From Fredinandcohnia onubensis (GTDB lineage Bacteria; Bacillota; Bacilli; Bacillales; Bacillaceae_L): 64,000 nt of DNA. The translations under genes were made by a program, and so were the position numbers. Shown here piece after piece: positions 39,772 through 50,601 of the stretch. The notes under the pieces are model-generated. The model saw nothing but the letters and a program-made list of their open reading frames with translations. It searched no databases and had not been told where the DNA came from. Where the stretch lies: NCBI RefSeq assembly GCF_002734215.1, contig NZ_NSEB01000006.1:124001-188000 (forward strand), given 5' to 3'. Every line of letters starts with the position of its first letter. Within the stretch, counting starts at the first letter, position 1.

Positions 39772-42125
39772 TACTTAATTGCCTCCTCAAGCGAATGCGA
39801 ACCTTGATTTATTGCATCAAACCATTGCTTTAATTGTTGATATGATGAATACAATAATTGCTTTTCCAATTCAATTCGTTTTGCTTTTAATTGGTATGTT
39901 TTCGATTCAGTCAAATCCCTTTTCTTAGCTTGATTTGATAATGAAATAAATCCATTGTCTATTTTAACAAAATCTAATTCAAAAAACACCTGTGACATAA
40001 AATCAATTGTTTCCGTCGACCATCCTCTATATTTTGCTAACTCATGCGCATAGCGATTCATATCAAACGGACCCTTTTTTGCCAGAAATGCATAAAACCA
40101 TTTAAAATGCTCTCGAGTCGGGATTGTGCTGAAAAAATGATCCTGTTCATGAAAAAATAATGTGTAAATCCGATTTGGAAAACTAGTATCAAATAGTACT
40201 TTGATCATTTCATCTTCTTCTGGCAAGTCAAGAAGCACAACATGCTTTGATTCGAGTTGTAACTCTGTCGCCTCTTCAAACGAAGAAATTACCGTTACGT
40301 CGTGATTAGTTAGACGAAGTTTTTGAACAGTTTCCTGAGCAAATGAAACTAATTTGAGTTTATCATCTTTGATTTTTTCAAGGTAGGATAAGAAATCACG
40401 CATTCCACGAATATCAAATAATTGCCACTCATGTACAGCTATATCCTGTAACATCATTTGTGGCTTTCTGTTATTATTCCATTCATTAATAGATAATTCT
40501 CCGATAACGGAAACCTTCGATAAAGGTGAGATTCCGTCAACAGTATGTCCTAATCCAAAGCCAACTCCATCTAGAGCTATTTGGTCTTCCTGAAGAACAA
40601 TTTTCAAATGACTTTGATCAGACCCAATTCTTCGAAGCGAATTGATTTCAACATCATTGATTTGCACAGTGGGTTTTGGGTTACCCATTCCAAATGGTGC
40701 TAATTTGTTCAACTCTAGAATTGTTTCAATGGAAACATCCTGTATACTGCAAACAGCATCTACAGTTGTGATAGGTTGAAAGTCTTCTGGGGTTAATACC
40801 TCATTTGCAATTGTATTAAGGCGATTTCTTAAGTCTGCCACATCTTCCACTTTTAGTGTCATTCCGGCTGCCATTGGATGTCCACCAAAATGCGGTAAAA
40901 TATCACGACATGTTGATAGACTTTCATATAGATTAAAGCCTTCAATACTTCTTGCTGAGCCTTTTGCCAGACCTTTTTGAGAATCAATGCTTAAGACAAT
41001 TGTTGGCCGATAGAAGCGGTCAACTAATCTAGAAGCAACAATCCCAATCACACCTGGGTTCCAGCCTTCCCTTGCAATGACTAATACTGAATTCGAAGAA
41101 GGTGGAAAATTCCCTTCTACCTCTTGAATGGCTTCTTGAGTCATTTGATTAACTAATTGCTGCCTTTCTTTGTTCAGTTCATCGATTTCATCGGCAATAT
41201 ATGCTGCTTCTTCTAAATCGTTTGTCAATAATAAATCAACTGCAGGATCTGCAGATTGCAATCGACCTACTGCATTTATTCGTGGACCGATTGCAAATCC
41301 AACTGTTTCTTCAGATATATCATTGGATTCGATCTTTGCTTTTTTTAATAATGCTCTTAAACCTGGCCGCTTTGTATTTTGTAACGCCCTTATTCCCTTT
41401 TTTGCAAGGAGTCGATTTTCCCCAGTTAAAGGAACTAAATCGGCAATTGTTCCAATAACAGCTACATCTAATAAATCCGTAGGGACTTCTCCTCGTAAAG
41501 CATGAGCTACTTTAAAAGCAACCCCAACTCCTGCCAATTCCTTAAACGGATACTGGCTATTCGGCTTTCTCGGATGGATAATCGCTGTTGCAACGGGTAA
41601 CTCGGGACCGACCTCGTGGTGATCCGTAATGATTAAGTCAATGCCTAATTCTTTTGCAACCTCTGCTTCATGAAGCGCAGAAATACCTGTATCTACAGTA
41701 ATAATAAGTGAGATTCCTTCGGATTTTGCCCAACGAAAAGCTGTTTCATTTGGGCCATAACCTTCCGTAAATCGATTTGGAATATAAAATTCAACATTTG
41801 CACCTTTTTCTTTTAAAGCAGTAACCATTACGGTCGTACTGCTCACACCGTCCGCATCATAGTCACCAAAAACTAAAATCTGTTCCTCATTTTTAATGGC
41901 CGTATTAATTCGGTCAATAGCCGTATCCATTTGGTCCAGTAAAAATGGATCGTGGAACTCAAGTAAATCTGGTTCTAAAAATTCACGTGCTTCCTGGACA
42001 GTTGTAAGTCCTCTATTCACTAGTAGGGATGCTACTAGAGGTGTAACTTGAAGTTCTTTAACTAGTAGATTTGCGTTTGTCTGGTTGTAGTCATTTACTT
42101 TCCAACGAGTTTTAGATTGTAACAA
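39771..42125 (-). CDS. recJ: Single-stranded-DNA exonuclease RecJ
   Basis: A DHH-family nuclease of 784 residues. The DHH core shows [33 protein letters not shown] and [11 protein letters not shown], all metal-binding motifs. DHHA1 carries [12 protein letters not shown]; an OB-like domain and a Firmicutes-type C-terminal region follow. It degrades single-stranded DNA 5' to 3' in repair. The TTG at 42125 has AAGGGG 8 bases upstream; a GTG three codons earlier overlaps that site. Confidence 0.95.
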   Translation of the reverse strand: MLQSKTRWKVNDYNQTNANLLVKELQVTPLVASLLVNRGLTTVQEAREFLEPDLLEFHDPFLLDQMDTAIDRINTAIKNEEQILVFGDYDADGVSSTTVMVTALKEKGANVEFYIPNRFTEGYGPNETAFRWAKSEGISLIITVDTGISALHEAEVAKELGIDLIITDHHEVGPELPVATAIIHPRKPNSQYPFKELAGVGVAFKVAHALRGEVPTDLLDVAVIGTIADLVPLTGENRLLAKKGIRALQNTKRPGLRALLKKAKIESNDISEETVGFAIGPRINAVGRLQSADPAVDLLLTNDLEEAAYIADEIDELNKERQQLVNQMTQEAIQEVEGNFPPSSNSVLVIAREGWNPGVIGIVASRLVDRFYRPTIVLSIDSQKGLAKGSARSIEGFNLYESLSTCRDILPHFGGHPMAAGMTLKVEDVADLRNRLNTIANEVLTPEDFQPITTVDAVCSIQDVSIETILELNKLAPFGMGNPKPTVQINDVEINSLRRIGSDQSHLKIVLQEDQIALDGVGFGLGHTVDGISPLSKVSVIGELSINEWNNNRKPQMMLQDIAVHEWQLFDIRGMRDFLSYLEKIKDDKLKLVSFAQETVQKLRLTNHDVTVISSFEEATELQLESKHVVLLDLPEEDEMIKVLFDTSFPNRIYTLFFHEQDHFFSTIPTREHFKWFYAFLAKKGPFDMNRYAHELAKYRGWSTETIDFMSQVFFELDFVKIDNGFISLSNQAKKRDLTESKTYQLKAKRIELEKQLLYSSYQQLKQWFDAINQGSHSLEEAIK

Positions 42126-42211
42126 AAGTTTCACCCCTTAACCATACTATTATATCGAAGCTTTGGGCCTGTTACAACGATTGACATTTTTTATATAATA
42201 GGTTCTAATTT

Positions 42212-43108
42212 TCAGTCATCATCAGAGTATGGATTGATATGGATAAAAACGTTATGTACCTCTGCATATTCCATCAGTTTTGCCTTTACCTTCTTCCCAA
42301 CCTTGTGTCCATCCTCAACAGTCATGTAGGGGTCGACAGAAATTTTCAAATCTACAATAACATAATGTCCATGCTCACGGGCATGAAGTTCCGTAATTTT
42401 TTTTACCTCCGGAACGGACAGAACCAATTCTCTAAATTCAGTTGTATCTTCATCATGTAACACATGATCTAATGTATTGTGTATTGCTTCCGTACCAAAT
42501 TCCCAGGCCATTTTTACAATCAAAACAGCAACAACTAACCCCGCAACCGGGTCGGCATAAACAAGCCAATCAATTCCTAAATAGCCACCAAGAATAGCCC
42601 CGACTATCCCCACAAGCGTAGCAATGGAAGCAAAGACATCAGAACGGTCATCATATGCATTAATGATTAGTGCATCGCTCTTAATTTTTTTTCCGAGAAG
42701 ATATTTATATCGAAACATGATTTCTTTAATGATGATTGAGAATAGAACAGCATAAATAGCCATCGTCTTTGGAACAGCGATAGGTTTAAAGAATGCCTCA
42801 ATTGATGCTTTTCCGATTTCAAATCCGACTAGTGCTAGTAATACAGCAACAATGATGGCCGAAACAGACTCGGCTTTACCATGACCATATGGATGATCTT
42901 CATCTGGTGGTCTTTTTGCTGCGCGGACTCCAACGAAAACTGCGACAGACCCTGCCACATCTGAAGCCGAATGGACCGCGTCTGCAATAAGCGCACGACT
43001 ATTGGATTGTACCCCAATCACCCATTTAATAATAGCTAAAATGATATTCCCCACTACACCTATAATAATGGCTTTTTCCGCTTGTTTGAAACGATCGTTC
43101 TCCTTCAA
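42212..43108 (-). CDS. Cation diffusion facilitator transporter
   Basis: A CDF protein with six spans and a cytoplasmic C-terminal domain. Metal ligands are in LIADAVHSASDV (span 2) and NAYDDRSDVFAS (span 5, DxxxD), and HPYGHGKAES is the His-rich loop. HAREHGHYVIVDLKI belongs to the C-terminal domain. It probably exports Zn2+, Mn2+ or Fe2+ by proton exchange; the metal is not clear. I prefer the TTG at 43108 (protein beginning KENDRFKQAEKA, 298 residues) because GGGGAGGATGAGGA precedes it. The ATG at 43198 has no ribosome site and lies next to the secDF terminator. Confidence 0.88.
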   Translation of the reverse strand: MKENDRFKQAEKAIIIGVVGNIILAIIKWVIGVQSNSRALIADAVHSASDVAGSVAVFVGVRAAKRPPDEDHPYGHGKAESVSAIIVAVLLALVGFEIGKASIEAFFKPIAVPKTMAIYAVLFSIIIKEIMFRYKYLLGKKIKSDALIINAYDDRSDVFASIATLVGIVGAILGGYLGIDWLVYADPVAGLVVAVLIVKMAWEFGTEAIHNTLDHVLHDEDTTEFRELVLSVPEVKKITELHAREHGHYVIVDLKISVDPYMTVEDGHKVGKKVKAKLMEYAEVHNVFIHINPYSDDD

Positions 43109-43205
43109 AAAATCCTCATCCTCCCCATGTAAGTTTGAGAACAAAATGCGCTTTTTTCTTTTGCGCATACGCATGCTTTTTAGTGTATCCAAATTCATAG
43201 AGAAA

Positions 43206-43238
43206 ATAAAAAGTCGTGAAAAATCACGACTTTTTACT
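43206..43238 (-). terminator. Terminator of secDF
   Basis: AAAAAGTCGTGATTTTTCACGACTTTTTA forms a hairpin with a T tract on the minus strand, immediately after the secDF stop. Confidence 0.88.
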
Positions 43239-43244
43239 GTTATA

Positions 43245-45491
43245 TTATACCTGCGGTTCTGATTCTGACTGTGCTGGACGTTTTTTTGTAATTTGCTTTG
43301 TCTTCCATATTAACCATAGCTGTGCTGCAATGAAGATAGATGAATACATACCAGCAACTAAACCAATTGTTAAGGCGAAAGAGAAATTGGTAATAGCCTG
43401 TCCACCTAATAATAATAATGCAACACTTGTGAAGATAACGGTTATAGCCGTATTAACGGAACGCCCTAATGTTTGCCTTAAACCATTATTTACAATACTT
43501 GCAAGATCTTCATATGTTTTAACACGCTTTTTCTTTTTATAAAGTTCACGAATTCTATCGAACGTAACAATTGTATCATTAATAGAGTAACCAATAATGG
43601 TTAATATAGCAGCGATAAATGTTACATCTACTTCAAGTCGTGTAACACTAAAGATAACAATCATAAAGAGAGCATCGTGGAAAAGCGCAACAATTGCAGC
43701 AAGCCCCATTAACCACTCAAAGCGGAATGCAACATAGATAATAATACCAGCCATCGCAATTAAGCTTGCGATAAAAGCATTTCTAGCTAATTCTTTTCCA
43801 ACTGTTGGAGAGACTGTGCTAACGTTAGGGTCTGCCCCGTACAGGTCATGGAAATGAGCTTTTACTTCGTTTACTTTATCCTTTGATAGCTCATCGGCAA
43901 AACGAGCAACACCAATATCACTATTATCTCCTGATATCACGATTTCCTTGGCCTCTAGATCAAGCTTACTAAGTTCTTCTGTGAATTCTTCTTGAGAGAT
44001 TGGATGGTCAGCGAGTACCTCCATACGGGTACCAGCAACAAAATCAATACCAAGATTAAGCCTAAAGATTGCCAATATTGCGATTCCCAAGATAACCATT
44101 ATACCAGATGCGATAAAGAATTTATTTTTATGTTTCGCAAAATCAAAACGATCAAATCGAGTTGGATAATTCCCTTCCTCATCTGCATCGGCTAAGTTTC
44201 GAATGTCACTTTGTTTAACACCAAACCAGCTTGGTTTCTTATTTAAAAATTTGCTATTTACCCAAAGTCCAAGTAATAATCTGCTTCCATATACAGCAGT
44301 TAGAAAGCTTAGCAAGATACTCACGATTAACATGGTTGCAAAGCCTTTTACAGCACTTGTTCCAAAAATAAATAGGACAACACCTGCTAAAAGAGTTGTA
44401 ATATTTGCATCAAATATTGTTAGGAAGGAGTTTTTACTTCCTGTACGATACGCGGACAAAATAGATTTTCCGGACTTAATTTCTTCCTTAATTCTCTCGT
44501 AGGTGATAATATTCGCATCAACGGCCATACCTACCCCAAGGATTAAGGCTGCAATACCTGGTAAAGTTAGTACCGCATTCATCCAGTCAAATACAAGTAT
44601 GTTTAAATAAACAAATATACTTAACGTAATTGCAGCAATTAGTCCAGGGAATCGGTAAAATATAAGCATAAATAATAGCACTAAGAAAATACCAATTGTC
44701 CCTGCGAATACGGTTTTCTCTAAAGCTTGTTCACCAAATTTTGCTCCAACAGATGTGGAATAAATTTCTTCTAAATCAACAGGAAGTGCGCCTGCATTTA
44801 ACAATGAAGAAAGTTCCTTAGCTGATTCAACCGTAAAGCTGCCTCCTTCTATTGAGACCGACTTTCTGTTGAATACTTCATTAACGGTTGCTGCAGAAAG
44901 GTACTTTGGATTTGGCTTCTTACTTTCAGCCTCAAAGGAATCCACACCTTCTTCAAAATCCAACCAAATCACCATTAAATTGTTTGGAGCTTGGTCAAGA
45001 ACTTTTTGTGTAGCGTTTTTTAGGTCATCTGAATTTTTAACTGTTAGAGAAACGGCTGGTTTTCCCATCTGATCGAATGACTGACTAGCACCATTTTGCG
45101 CTAATTGGGAGCCGTCAAGTAAAACGTTATCGTTTACATCTCTGAAGGTTAGTTTAGCTTGTGTAGATAGGATGTCACGAACCTTTTGTTGGTCTTCAAC
45201 ACCCGCTAATTGCACACGAATGCGATCCTTACCTTCAATTTGAATATTTGGTTCATTTACCCCTAGTACGTTTACACGGTTATTTAAGGCATTTACCGTA
45301 CTTACTAAGGCTTCCCTATCAATTACATCGCCTTTCTTAGCAGGTTGTACCTCATAAAGGATTTCAAAACCACCTTGAAGATCGAGTCCTAATTTAATAT
45401 TTTTTGCGGTATCTGTACCGGTTACTCCGATTAAGGCACCAAAGAGAAGTACCAATACAAAAAACACCACGATGCGGCCTTTTTTAACCAT
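43245..45491 (-). CDS. secDF: Protein translocase subunit SecDF (fused)
   Basis: A 748-residue fusion of SecD and SecF, as in Bacillus. The SecD part has KLGLDLQGGFEILYE, the P1 periplasmic domain and the PGIAALILGVGMAVDANIITYERIKEE span (ends LILGVGMAVDANI). The SecF part begins around 450 with NLGIDFVAGTRMEV and ends with IGYSINDTIVTFDRIRE. Twelve spans are expected. It uses the proton gradient to help preprotein release at SecYEG. YajC, its usual partner, is encoded 4 kb away. Confidence 0.97.
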   Translation of the reverse strand: MVKKGRIVVFFVLVLLFGALIGVTGTDTAKNIKLGLDLQGGFEILYEVQPAKKGDVIDREALVSTVNALNNRVNVLGVNEPNIQIEGKDRIRVQLAGVEDQQKVRDILSTQAKLTFRDVNDNVLLDGSQLAQNGASQSFDQMGKPAVSLTVKNSDDLKNATQKVLDQAPNNLMVIWLDFEEGVDSFEAESKKPNPKYLSAATVNEVFNRKSVSIEGGSFTVESAKELSSLLNAGALPVDLEEIYSTSVGAKFGEQALEKTVFAGTIGIFLVLLFMLIFYRFPGLIAAITLSIFVYLNILVFDWMNAVLTLPGIAALILGVGMAVDANIITYERIKEEIKSGKSILSAYRTGSKNSFLTIFDANITTLLAGVVLFIFGTSAVKGFATMLIVSILLSFLTAVYGSRLLLGLWVNSKFLNKKPSWFGVKQSDIRNLADADEEGNYPTRFDRFDFAKHKNKFFIASGIMVILGIAILAIFRLNLGIDFVAGTRMEVLADHPISQEEFTEELSKLDLEAKEIVISGDNSDIGVARFADELSKDKVNEVKAHFHDLYGADPNVSTVSPTVGKELARNAFIASLIAMAGIIIYVAFRFEWLMGLAAIVALFHDALFMIVIFSVTRLEVDVTFIAAILTIIGYSINDTIVTFDRIRELYKKKKRVKTYEDLASIVNNGLRQTLGRSVNTAITVIFTSVALLLLGGQAITNFSFALTIGLVAGMYSSIFIAAQLWLIWKTKQITKKRPAQSESEPQV

Positions 45492-45517
45492 AAGTATGTA
45501 TATCCTCCTTTATATAA

Positions 45518-45640
45518 GAAAAGCGAAAGGTGCACCTGCCGAGCGGTGACAAATATAAGTCGAGCGCCGACAGAAGGCGCACTTTGCCTTCAAAAGCGAT
45601 TGGCTTATGTCCTCGAGCCGATGGGGCCAAGAGCTAGACA
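45518..45640. repeat. Structured intergenic repeat between comN and secDF
   Basis: The stretch running from GAAAAGCGAAAGGTGCACC to GGGGCCAAGAGCTAGACA is richer in GC than its neighbours and contains no gene. It resembles a family of Bacillus intergenic repeats that begin with AAAAGCGAAAG and end with GGAGCTAGACA; I recognise these ends from memory. ATAAG-TCGAG and CTTAT-CTCGAG are partial inverted segments. The whole spacer between the genes (45492-45772) otherwise looks empty. Confidence 0.6.
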
Positions 45641-45772
45641 ATTCTATTCTAGTAAAAAACTAGCCTGTCCTTTAAGCCCTCCATCACAATTATGAAACAA
45701 TGCGATTTTGATGTCAATTACAGCTTTAGTGAATGTTACGCCACATCTAAAAAAAATTTATGGTTCTACGAA

Positions 45773-46075
45773 TTATAGTAATTTTTCCAAAGCCTCTTTT
45801 CCTTCACCTTCAAACCAATTCGGCGCTTTAAAAGCTTCTACCGTTGCATAATTCATATAATCTCCAACTTTTATTCCGAGAATATCACTGACAATTTGGT
45901 GTAGCTGCTTTTCTTCTTTTTCTTTTCTCCATGTTTTATTTTTCATGAACTCCCACAGTTCTTCCTCTTTAACGCTGTCATATCCATACAGTCCGAATTC
46001 TTCCAGCTTACTCTTTAAAAATGGACGAACTGTTTCACGATACTTGTCATACATGTGACTCTCTGATTGACCCAC
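45773..46075 (-). CDS. comN: Post-transcriptional regulator ComN
   Basis: A 100-residue protein of the ComN (YrzD) family: YDKYRETVRPFLKSKLEEFGLYGYDSV is typical (ends YDKYRETVRPF and LEEFGLYGYD). In B. subtilis ComN acts on comE mRNA and associates with DivIVA at the poles. The start is GTG with GGGAG 9 bases upstream; an in-frame ATG at codon 8 is an alternative. Its place before secDF and opposite spoVB matches B. subtilis. Confidence 0.87.
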   Translation of the reverse strand: MGQSESHMYDKYRETVRPFLKSKLEEFGLYGYDSVKEEELWEFMKNKTWRKEKEEKQLHQIVSDILGIKVGDYMNYATVEAFKAPNWFEGEGKEALEKLL

Positions 46076-46115
46076 TCATCATCTCTCCCATTTTTCAACT
46101 AACTTACAATACTTG

Positions 46116-46145
46116 TCATGCTTGGCCACCTACTAAGCATATAGT
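46116..46145 (+). promoter_or_regulatory. Possible sigmaE promoter of spoVB
   Basis: TCATGCTT (46116-46123) and CATATAGT (46138-46145) with 14 bases between resemble the sigmaE consensus (.CATATT and CATACA.T). spoVB is a mother-cell gene in B. subtilis. The -35 is only a fair match. Confidence 0.4.
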
Positions 46146-46191
46146 TAATTGTAAATGATATCACCTTTTTTGAGAAGGTAGGGAAAATGAA

Positions 46192-47754
46192 TTGTCAAAG
46201 CAAACATTCCTTAAAGGTACGTTAATTTTAATTATTGCAGGGCTCATTACAAGAATATTGGGATTTATTAATAGAATTGTTGTCGCACGGCTTATTGGTG
46301 AAGAAGGTGTGGGGCTCTATATGATGGCCATCCCTACGTTTGTCCTCACCATCACATTAACTCAGATGGGACTCCCAGTGGCAATATCGAAATTAGTAGC
46401 TGAGGCAGAGGCACAGGGTGATAAGAGAAAAATCAAAAAAATCTTGGTTGTTTCTTTATCCATTACTGGGATATTAAGTATTATCTTTACACCTATGATG
46501 ATCTTTCTTGCGCCATTATTATCCGAGACGCTTCTTACGGATGAAAGAACGTATTATCCTTTATTAGCGATATCACCGATTGTCCCTATTGTGGCGATTT
46601 CATCTGTTCTCCGTGGCTATTTCCAAGGTCGTCAAAATATGAAGCCACCTGCCTATTCACAGGTTATTGAACAAGTCGTCAGAATTACCTTAGTGTATGT
46701 GTTTACGAAGGCCTTTTTACCAATGGGGATTGAATACGCTGCAGCAGGTGCAATGCTTTCGGCCGTTGTGGGAGAATTAATGTCACTCATTTATTTATTC
46801 TTTATGTTCAAGCTAAAAAAACGGATTCGAATCCGGCAGAACTTTTTTAAATCGGCTAAGCACGGAAAAGAAACATTCAATGATTTGACACGAATTGCGG
46901 TTCCAACATTAGGCAGTAGAATGATTGGGTCGATTTCTTGGTTTTTTGAACCGATTGTCGTTGCCCAAAGTTTAGCAATTGCCGGTGTCGTTACGCATCT
47001 CGCGACAAGACAATACGGGGAGTTAACAGGTTTTGCATTACCACTACTTATGCTTCCATCGTTCATTACGATTTCACTTTCAACAGCACTTGTGCCTTCC
47101 ATAAGTGAAGCAGCAGCAAAAAAGCAAACATTATTAATTGAATATCGCCTCAAACAGGCGTTACGATTATCACTTGTTTCAGGTGGGTTAGCAATCGTTG
47201 TTTTATATGTGTTTGCTTCCCCAGTAATGGAGCTGATGTATGGGAATAGTAATTCAGCCATTTATATAAAAGTAATGGCTCCGTTTTTTATCTTTTATTA
47301 CTTCCAAGGTCCACTTCAAGCAACCTTGCAGGCTCTTGATTTAGCAAAAGCCGCCATGGTCAATAGCTTTATCGGAAATTTTATAAAAACTGGCGCGATT
47401 TTCATTCTTGCAACTAGACCTTCCCTTGGGATTATGGGTGCAGCTCTTGCTATTGTCATTGGAATGATGCTTGTTACCTTGCTACATTTTTCGACGATTG
47501 TAAAAGTGATATCTTATAGTTTTTATGTTAAGGATTATATAAAGAGCGGCATAACTATGGTTCTATCAGGCATAGGTGGTCATTACTTTTATCAATTCTG
47601 CTTAACCGATGGTTCTCTAGCTATAAGAACACTGGCAGCGATTGGTGTTACATCATTCATTTATGTTGTTCTATTATTTGTTTTTAAGCTTTTGACAAAA
47701 GAGGAAGTAGCGAGGATTCCTTTTATTGGACCAAAGCTAGCAACACTTTTGTAA
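46192..47754 (+). CDS. spoVB: Stage V sporulation protein B (MOP flippase)
   Basis: A 520-residue membrane protein of the MurJ/MOP polysaccharide exporter superfamily with about 14 spans. The N-terminal LIITRILGFINRIVVARLIGEEGVGLYMM segment (ends LITRILGF and GEEGVGLY) and VLRGYFQGRQNM are typical. It is needed for spore cortex synthesis, presumably as a lipid II flippase. It starts with TTG, AGGG 8 bases upstream; the ATG just before it is out of frame. A sigmaE-like promoter precedes it. Confidence 0.95.
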   Translation: MSKQTFLKGTLILIIAGLITRILGFINRIVVARLIGEEGVGLYMMAIPTFVLTITLTQMGLPVAISKLVAEAEAQGDKRKIKKILVVSLSITGILSIIFTPMMIFLAPLLSETLLTDERTYYPLLAISPIVPIVAISSVLRGYFQGRQNMKPPAYSQVIEQVVRITLVYVFTKAFLPMGIEYAAAGAMLSAVVGELMSLIYLFFMFKLKKRIRIRQNFFKSAKHGKETFNDLTRIAVPTLGSRMIGSISWFFEPIVVAQSLAIAGVVTHLATRQYGELTGFALPLLMLPSFITISLSTALVPSISEAAAKKQTLLIEYRLKQALRLSLVSGGLAIVVLYVFASPVMELMYGNSNSAIYIKVMAPFFIFYYFQGPLQATLQALDLAKAAMVNSFIGNFIKTGAIFILATRPSLGIMGAALAIVIGMMLVTLLHFSTIVKVISYSFYVKDYIKSGITMVLSGIGGHYFYQFCLTDGSLAIRTLAAIGVTSFIYVVLLFVFKLLTKEEVARIPFIGPKLATLL

Positions 47755-47762
47755 TGACTAAA

Positions 47763-47795
47763 CCAAAAGGTAACCGACCACGGTTACCTTTTTTC
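47763..47795. terminator. Bidirectional terminator overlapping the 3' end of the YrbG-like gene
   Basis: AAAAGGTAACCG-ACCA-CGGTTACCTTTTTT ends spoVB. The last four codons and the stop of the convergent YrbG-like gene lie within its right arm. Confidence 0.9.
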
Positions 47796-48449
47796 ATCCT
47801 TTATATCTATATGTAGTTTTCCGTGATGATAATTACAGATTGAAATTTTCTTAATATCACTATAACCTAACTTCTTCAACTCAGATCGGAGCCAAAATTC
47901 GGTCTTATTAATTTGTTTTAAATGATCGACTTGAATTTCTCCATCAAGAACGACTGGTAAATCAATTGTATAATCTGAGAAATCGGAAGGTTCATTTTTA
48001 CTTTTTTCCAACACAGACAAATCTCCTGATGATTCAAGTATAGCAAATTCCACATCAGCTAAATTTTTTATGTTTTTTTCACGAAGTTGCATCATAAGAT
48101 CATCATGATTATAACGTTGCTGCCTCATTGCATGTTCATCAATTTTACCCCTATTCACAATGACTGTTGGACGGCCATCGATAAGTTCTCTAAGTTTTTT
48201 ACTTTTTAACGACAGCAGGGCGAGTAAGTATTGAATCCCCATCAGCAAAACCATCGGTATGAGTGAATGGAGAATTGGGTCCTTTGTACTCTCGATACCG
48301 ATAACTGCCATCTCTGCAATCATCATAAAAACTACTAAATCGATAAGACTAAGTTCTCCAATTTCTCGTTTACCCATCAACCGAAAAATCGTTAACAGGA
48401 TAATATAAAGAAAAATAGTCCTCCCCACAAGGATGAGGTATTCTTCCAA
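47784..48449 (-). CDS. yrbG: DUF421/YetF-type membrane protein (YrbG-like)
   Basis: 221 residues. Three N-terminal spans (about 8-75) are followed by the DUF421 domain: RLMGKREIGELSLIDLVVFMMIAEMA (ends RLMGKREIG and LVVFMMIAE), DGRPTVIVNRGKIDEHAMR and LREKNIKNLADVEFAILE. The family includes spore-associated YetF-type proteins with unknown biochemical role. It is opposite and convergent to spoVB, as B. subtilis yrbG is. Its stop codon is inside the shared terminator. Confidence 0.88.
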   Translation of the reverse strand: MEEYLILVGRTIFLYIILLTIFRLMGKREIGELSLIDLVVFMMIAEMAVIGIESTKDPILHSLIPMVLLMGIQYLLALLSLKSKKLRELIDGRPTVIVNRGKIDEHAMRQQRYNHDDLMMQLREKNIKNLADVEFAILESSGDLSVLEKSKNEPSDFSDYTIDLPVVLDGEIQVDHLKQINKTEFWLRSELKKLGYSDIKKISICNYHHGKLHIDIKDEKR

Positions 48450-48656
48450 CGAAAGCCCCCCTCTCTAATGGAATCTAATATTAGAAATACATACTGCAAC
48501 TTAGTGTGCACAAATTCTCTTAAAACATAATTCGAATTTTTTCTATTGAGTTTTAATGGACAAGAAAAGTTTGTACTTTTTATTCTAATTCATTGTGATC
48601 GTGAATATGCTCGTACTAAGGGTTATTCGTATATATTTGAGGGGGAGAGAATCGAT

Positions 48657-49040
48657 ATGAGGAAAATGGGAGTTGCAATGGCTTATGGTGTGGTAGCAAT
48701 TTTTTTAATTGTTATTGTATCTAGTTTACTTATCTCACTATTACTTCGGTTTACTTCACTTCAGGAATCTTCAATGTCCTGGGTGATTTTAGGTGCTTCC
48801 TTCCTTGCTCTTTTCATCGGTGGATTTGTTTCAGGTGGAAAAGGAAAGGAAAAAGGTTGGCTAATTGGTGGAGGCACAGGTATTTTATATTCTATCATTG
48901 TATTTATAGTTCAATTTTTAGGGTATGATTCTACTTTCACAGCGGAGCAAACAATGTATCATGTTGGGTTTTTAGCGGCTGCTGTAATTGGTGGAATTTT
49001 CGGGGTGAATATGACCACTCCATCAAGAAGAGATGCTTAA
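48657..49040 (+). CDS. yrzE: Small membrane protein, TIGR04086 family (YrzE-like)
   Basis: A 127-residue protein with four hydrophobic segments. The central GGFVSGGKGKEKGWLIGGGTG loop (ends GGFVSGGK and WLIGGGTG) is the family mark. The function is unknown. I start at ATG 48657, with GGGGAG 9 bases upstream; the frame runs back to 48546, but those extra 37 residues are not hydrophobic and have no ribosome site. It is convergent with yajC, as in B. subtilis. Confidence 0.83.
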   Translation: MRKMGVAMAYGVVAIFLIVIVSSLLISLLLRFTSLQESSMSWVILGASFLALFIGGFVSGGKGKEKGWLIGGGTGILYSIIVFIVQFLGYDSTFTAEQTMYHVGFLAAAVIGGIFGVNMTTPSRRDA

Positions 49041-49048
49041 TAGATAAA

Positions 49049-49081
49049 CAAAAAAAGAGCGCCCGAGACGCTCTTTTTTTA
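49049..49081. terminator. Bidirectional terminator between yrzE and yajC
   Basis: AAAAAAGAGCG-CCCGAGA-CGCTCTTTTTTT; runs of A and T on both sides allow use from either direction. Confidence 0.9.
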
Positions 49082-49088
49082 TGAAAAA

Positions 49089-49349
49089 TTAGTCCTTGAT
49101 GACATCACGTACTGCTTGTCTGTCATATGTAAGATTTGCATTTCCAGATTTAATAATAATCTTGTTCTCATCGATTGCATCAACTGTTCCGTGTAAACCG
49201 CCTACAGTTACAACTTTATCCCCTTTTTGAAGGTTAGATTGCATACTTTGAGTAGCTTTTTGACGCTTTTGTTGTGGACGAATTAACAAGAAATAGAAAA
49301 TCGCAAACATTAGAATCAACGGACCAACTGTTCCTAAAATACCTTCCAT
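49089..49349 (-). CDS. yajC: Preprotein translocase subunit YajC
   Basis: 86 residues with a single N-terminal span (LILMFAIFYFLLIRPQQKRQK gives the typical RPQQKR after the membrane) and a small cytoplasmic domain (GDKVVTVGGLHGTVDAID). It associates with SecDF. It lies 44 bases after tgt at the end of the ruvA-ruvB-queA-tgt cluster. Confidence 0.96.
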   Translation of the reverse strand: MEGILGTVGPLILMFAIFYFLLIRPQQKRQKATQSMQSNLQKGDKVVTVGGLHGTVDAIDENKIIIKSGNANLTYDRQAVRDVIKD

Positions 49350-49393
49350 TCATTTCACCTCCCGACTCTATCTTTTTTTCATTTTTTCTTTAG

Positions 49394-50533
<1,140 letters not shown>

Positions 50534-50601
50534 TTATATGTCTCCTTTATCGTGGATGATGAAAAAACTCACCACCCGAAATATCTCATTTGCACTATGT
50601 T

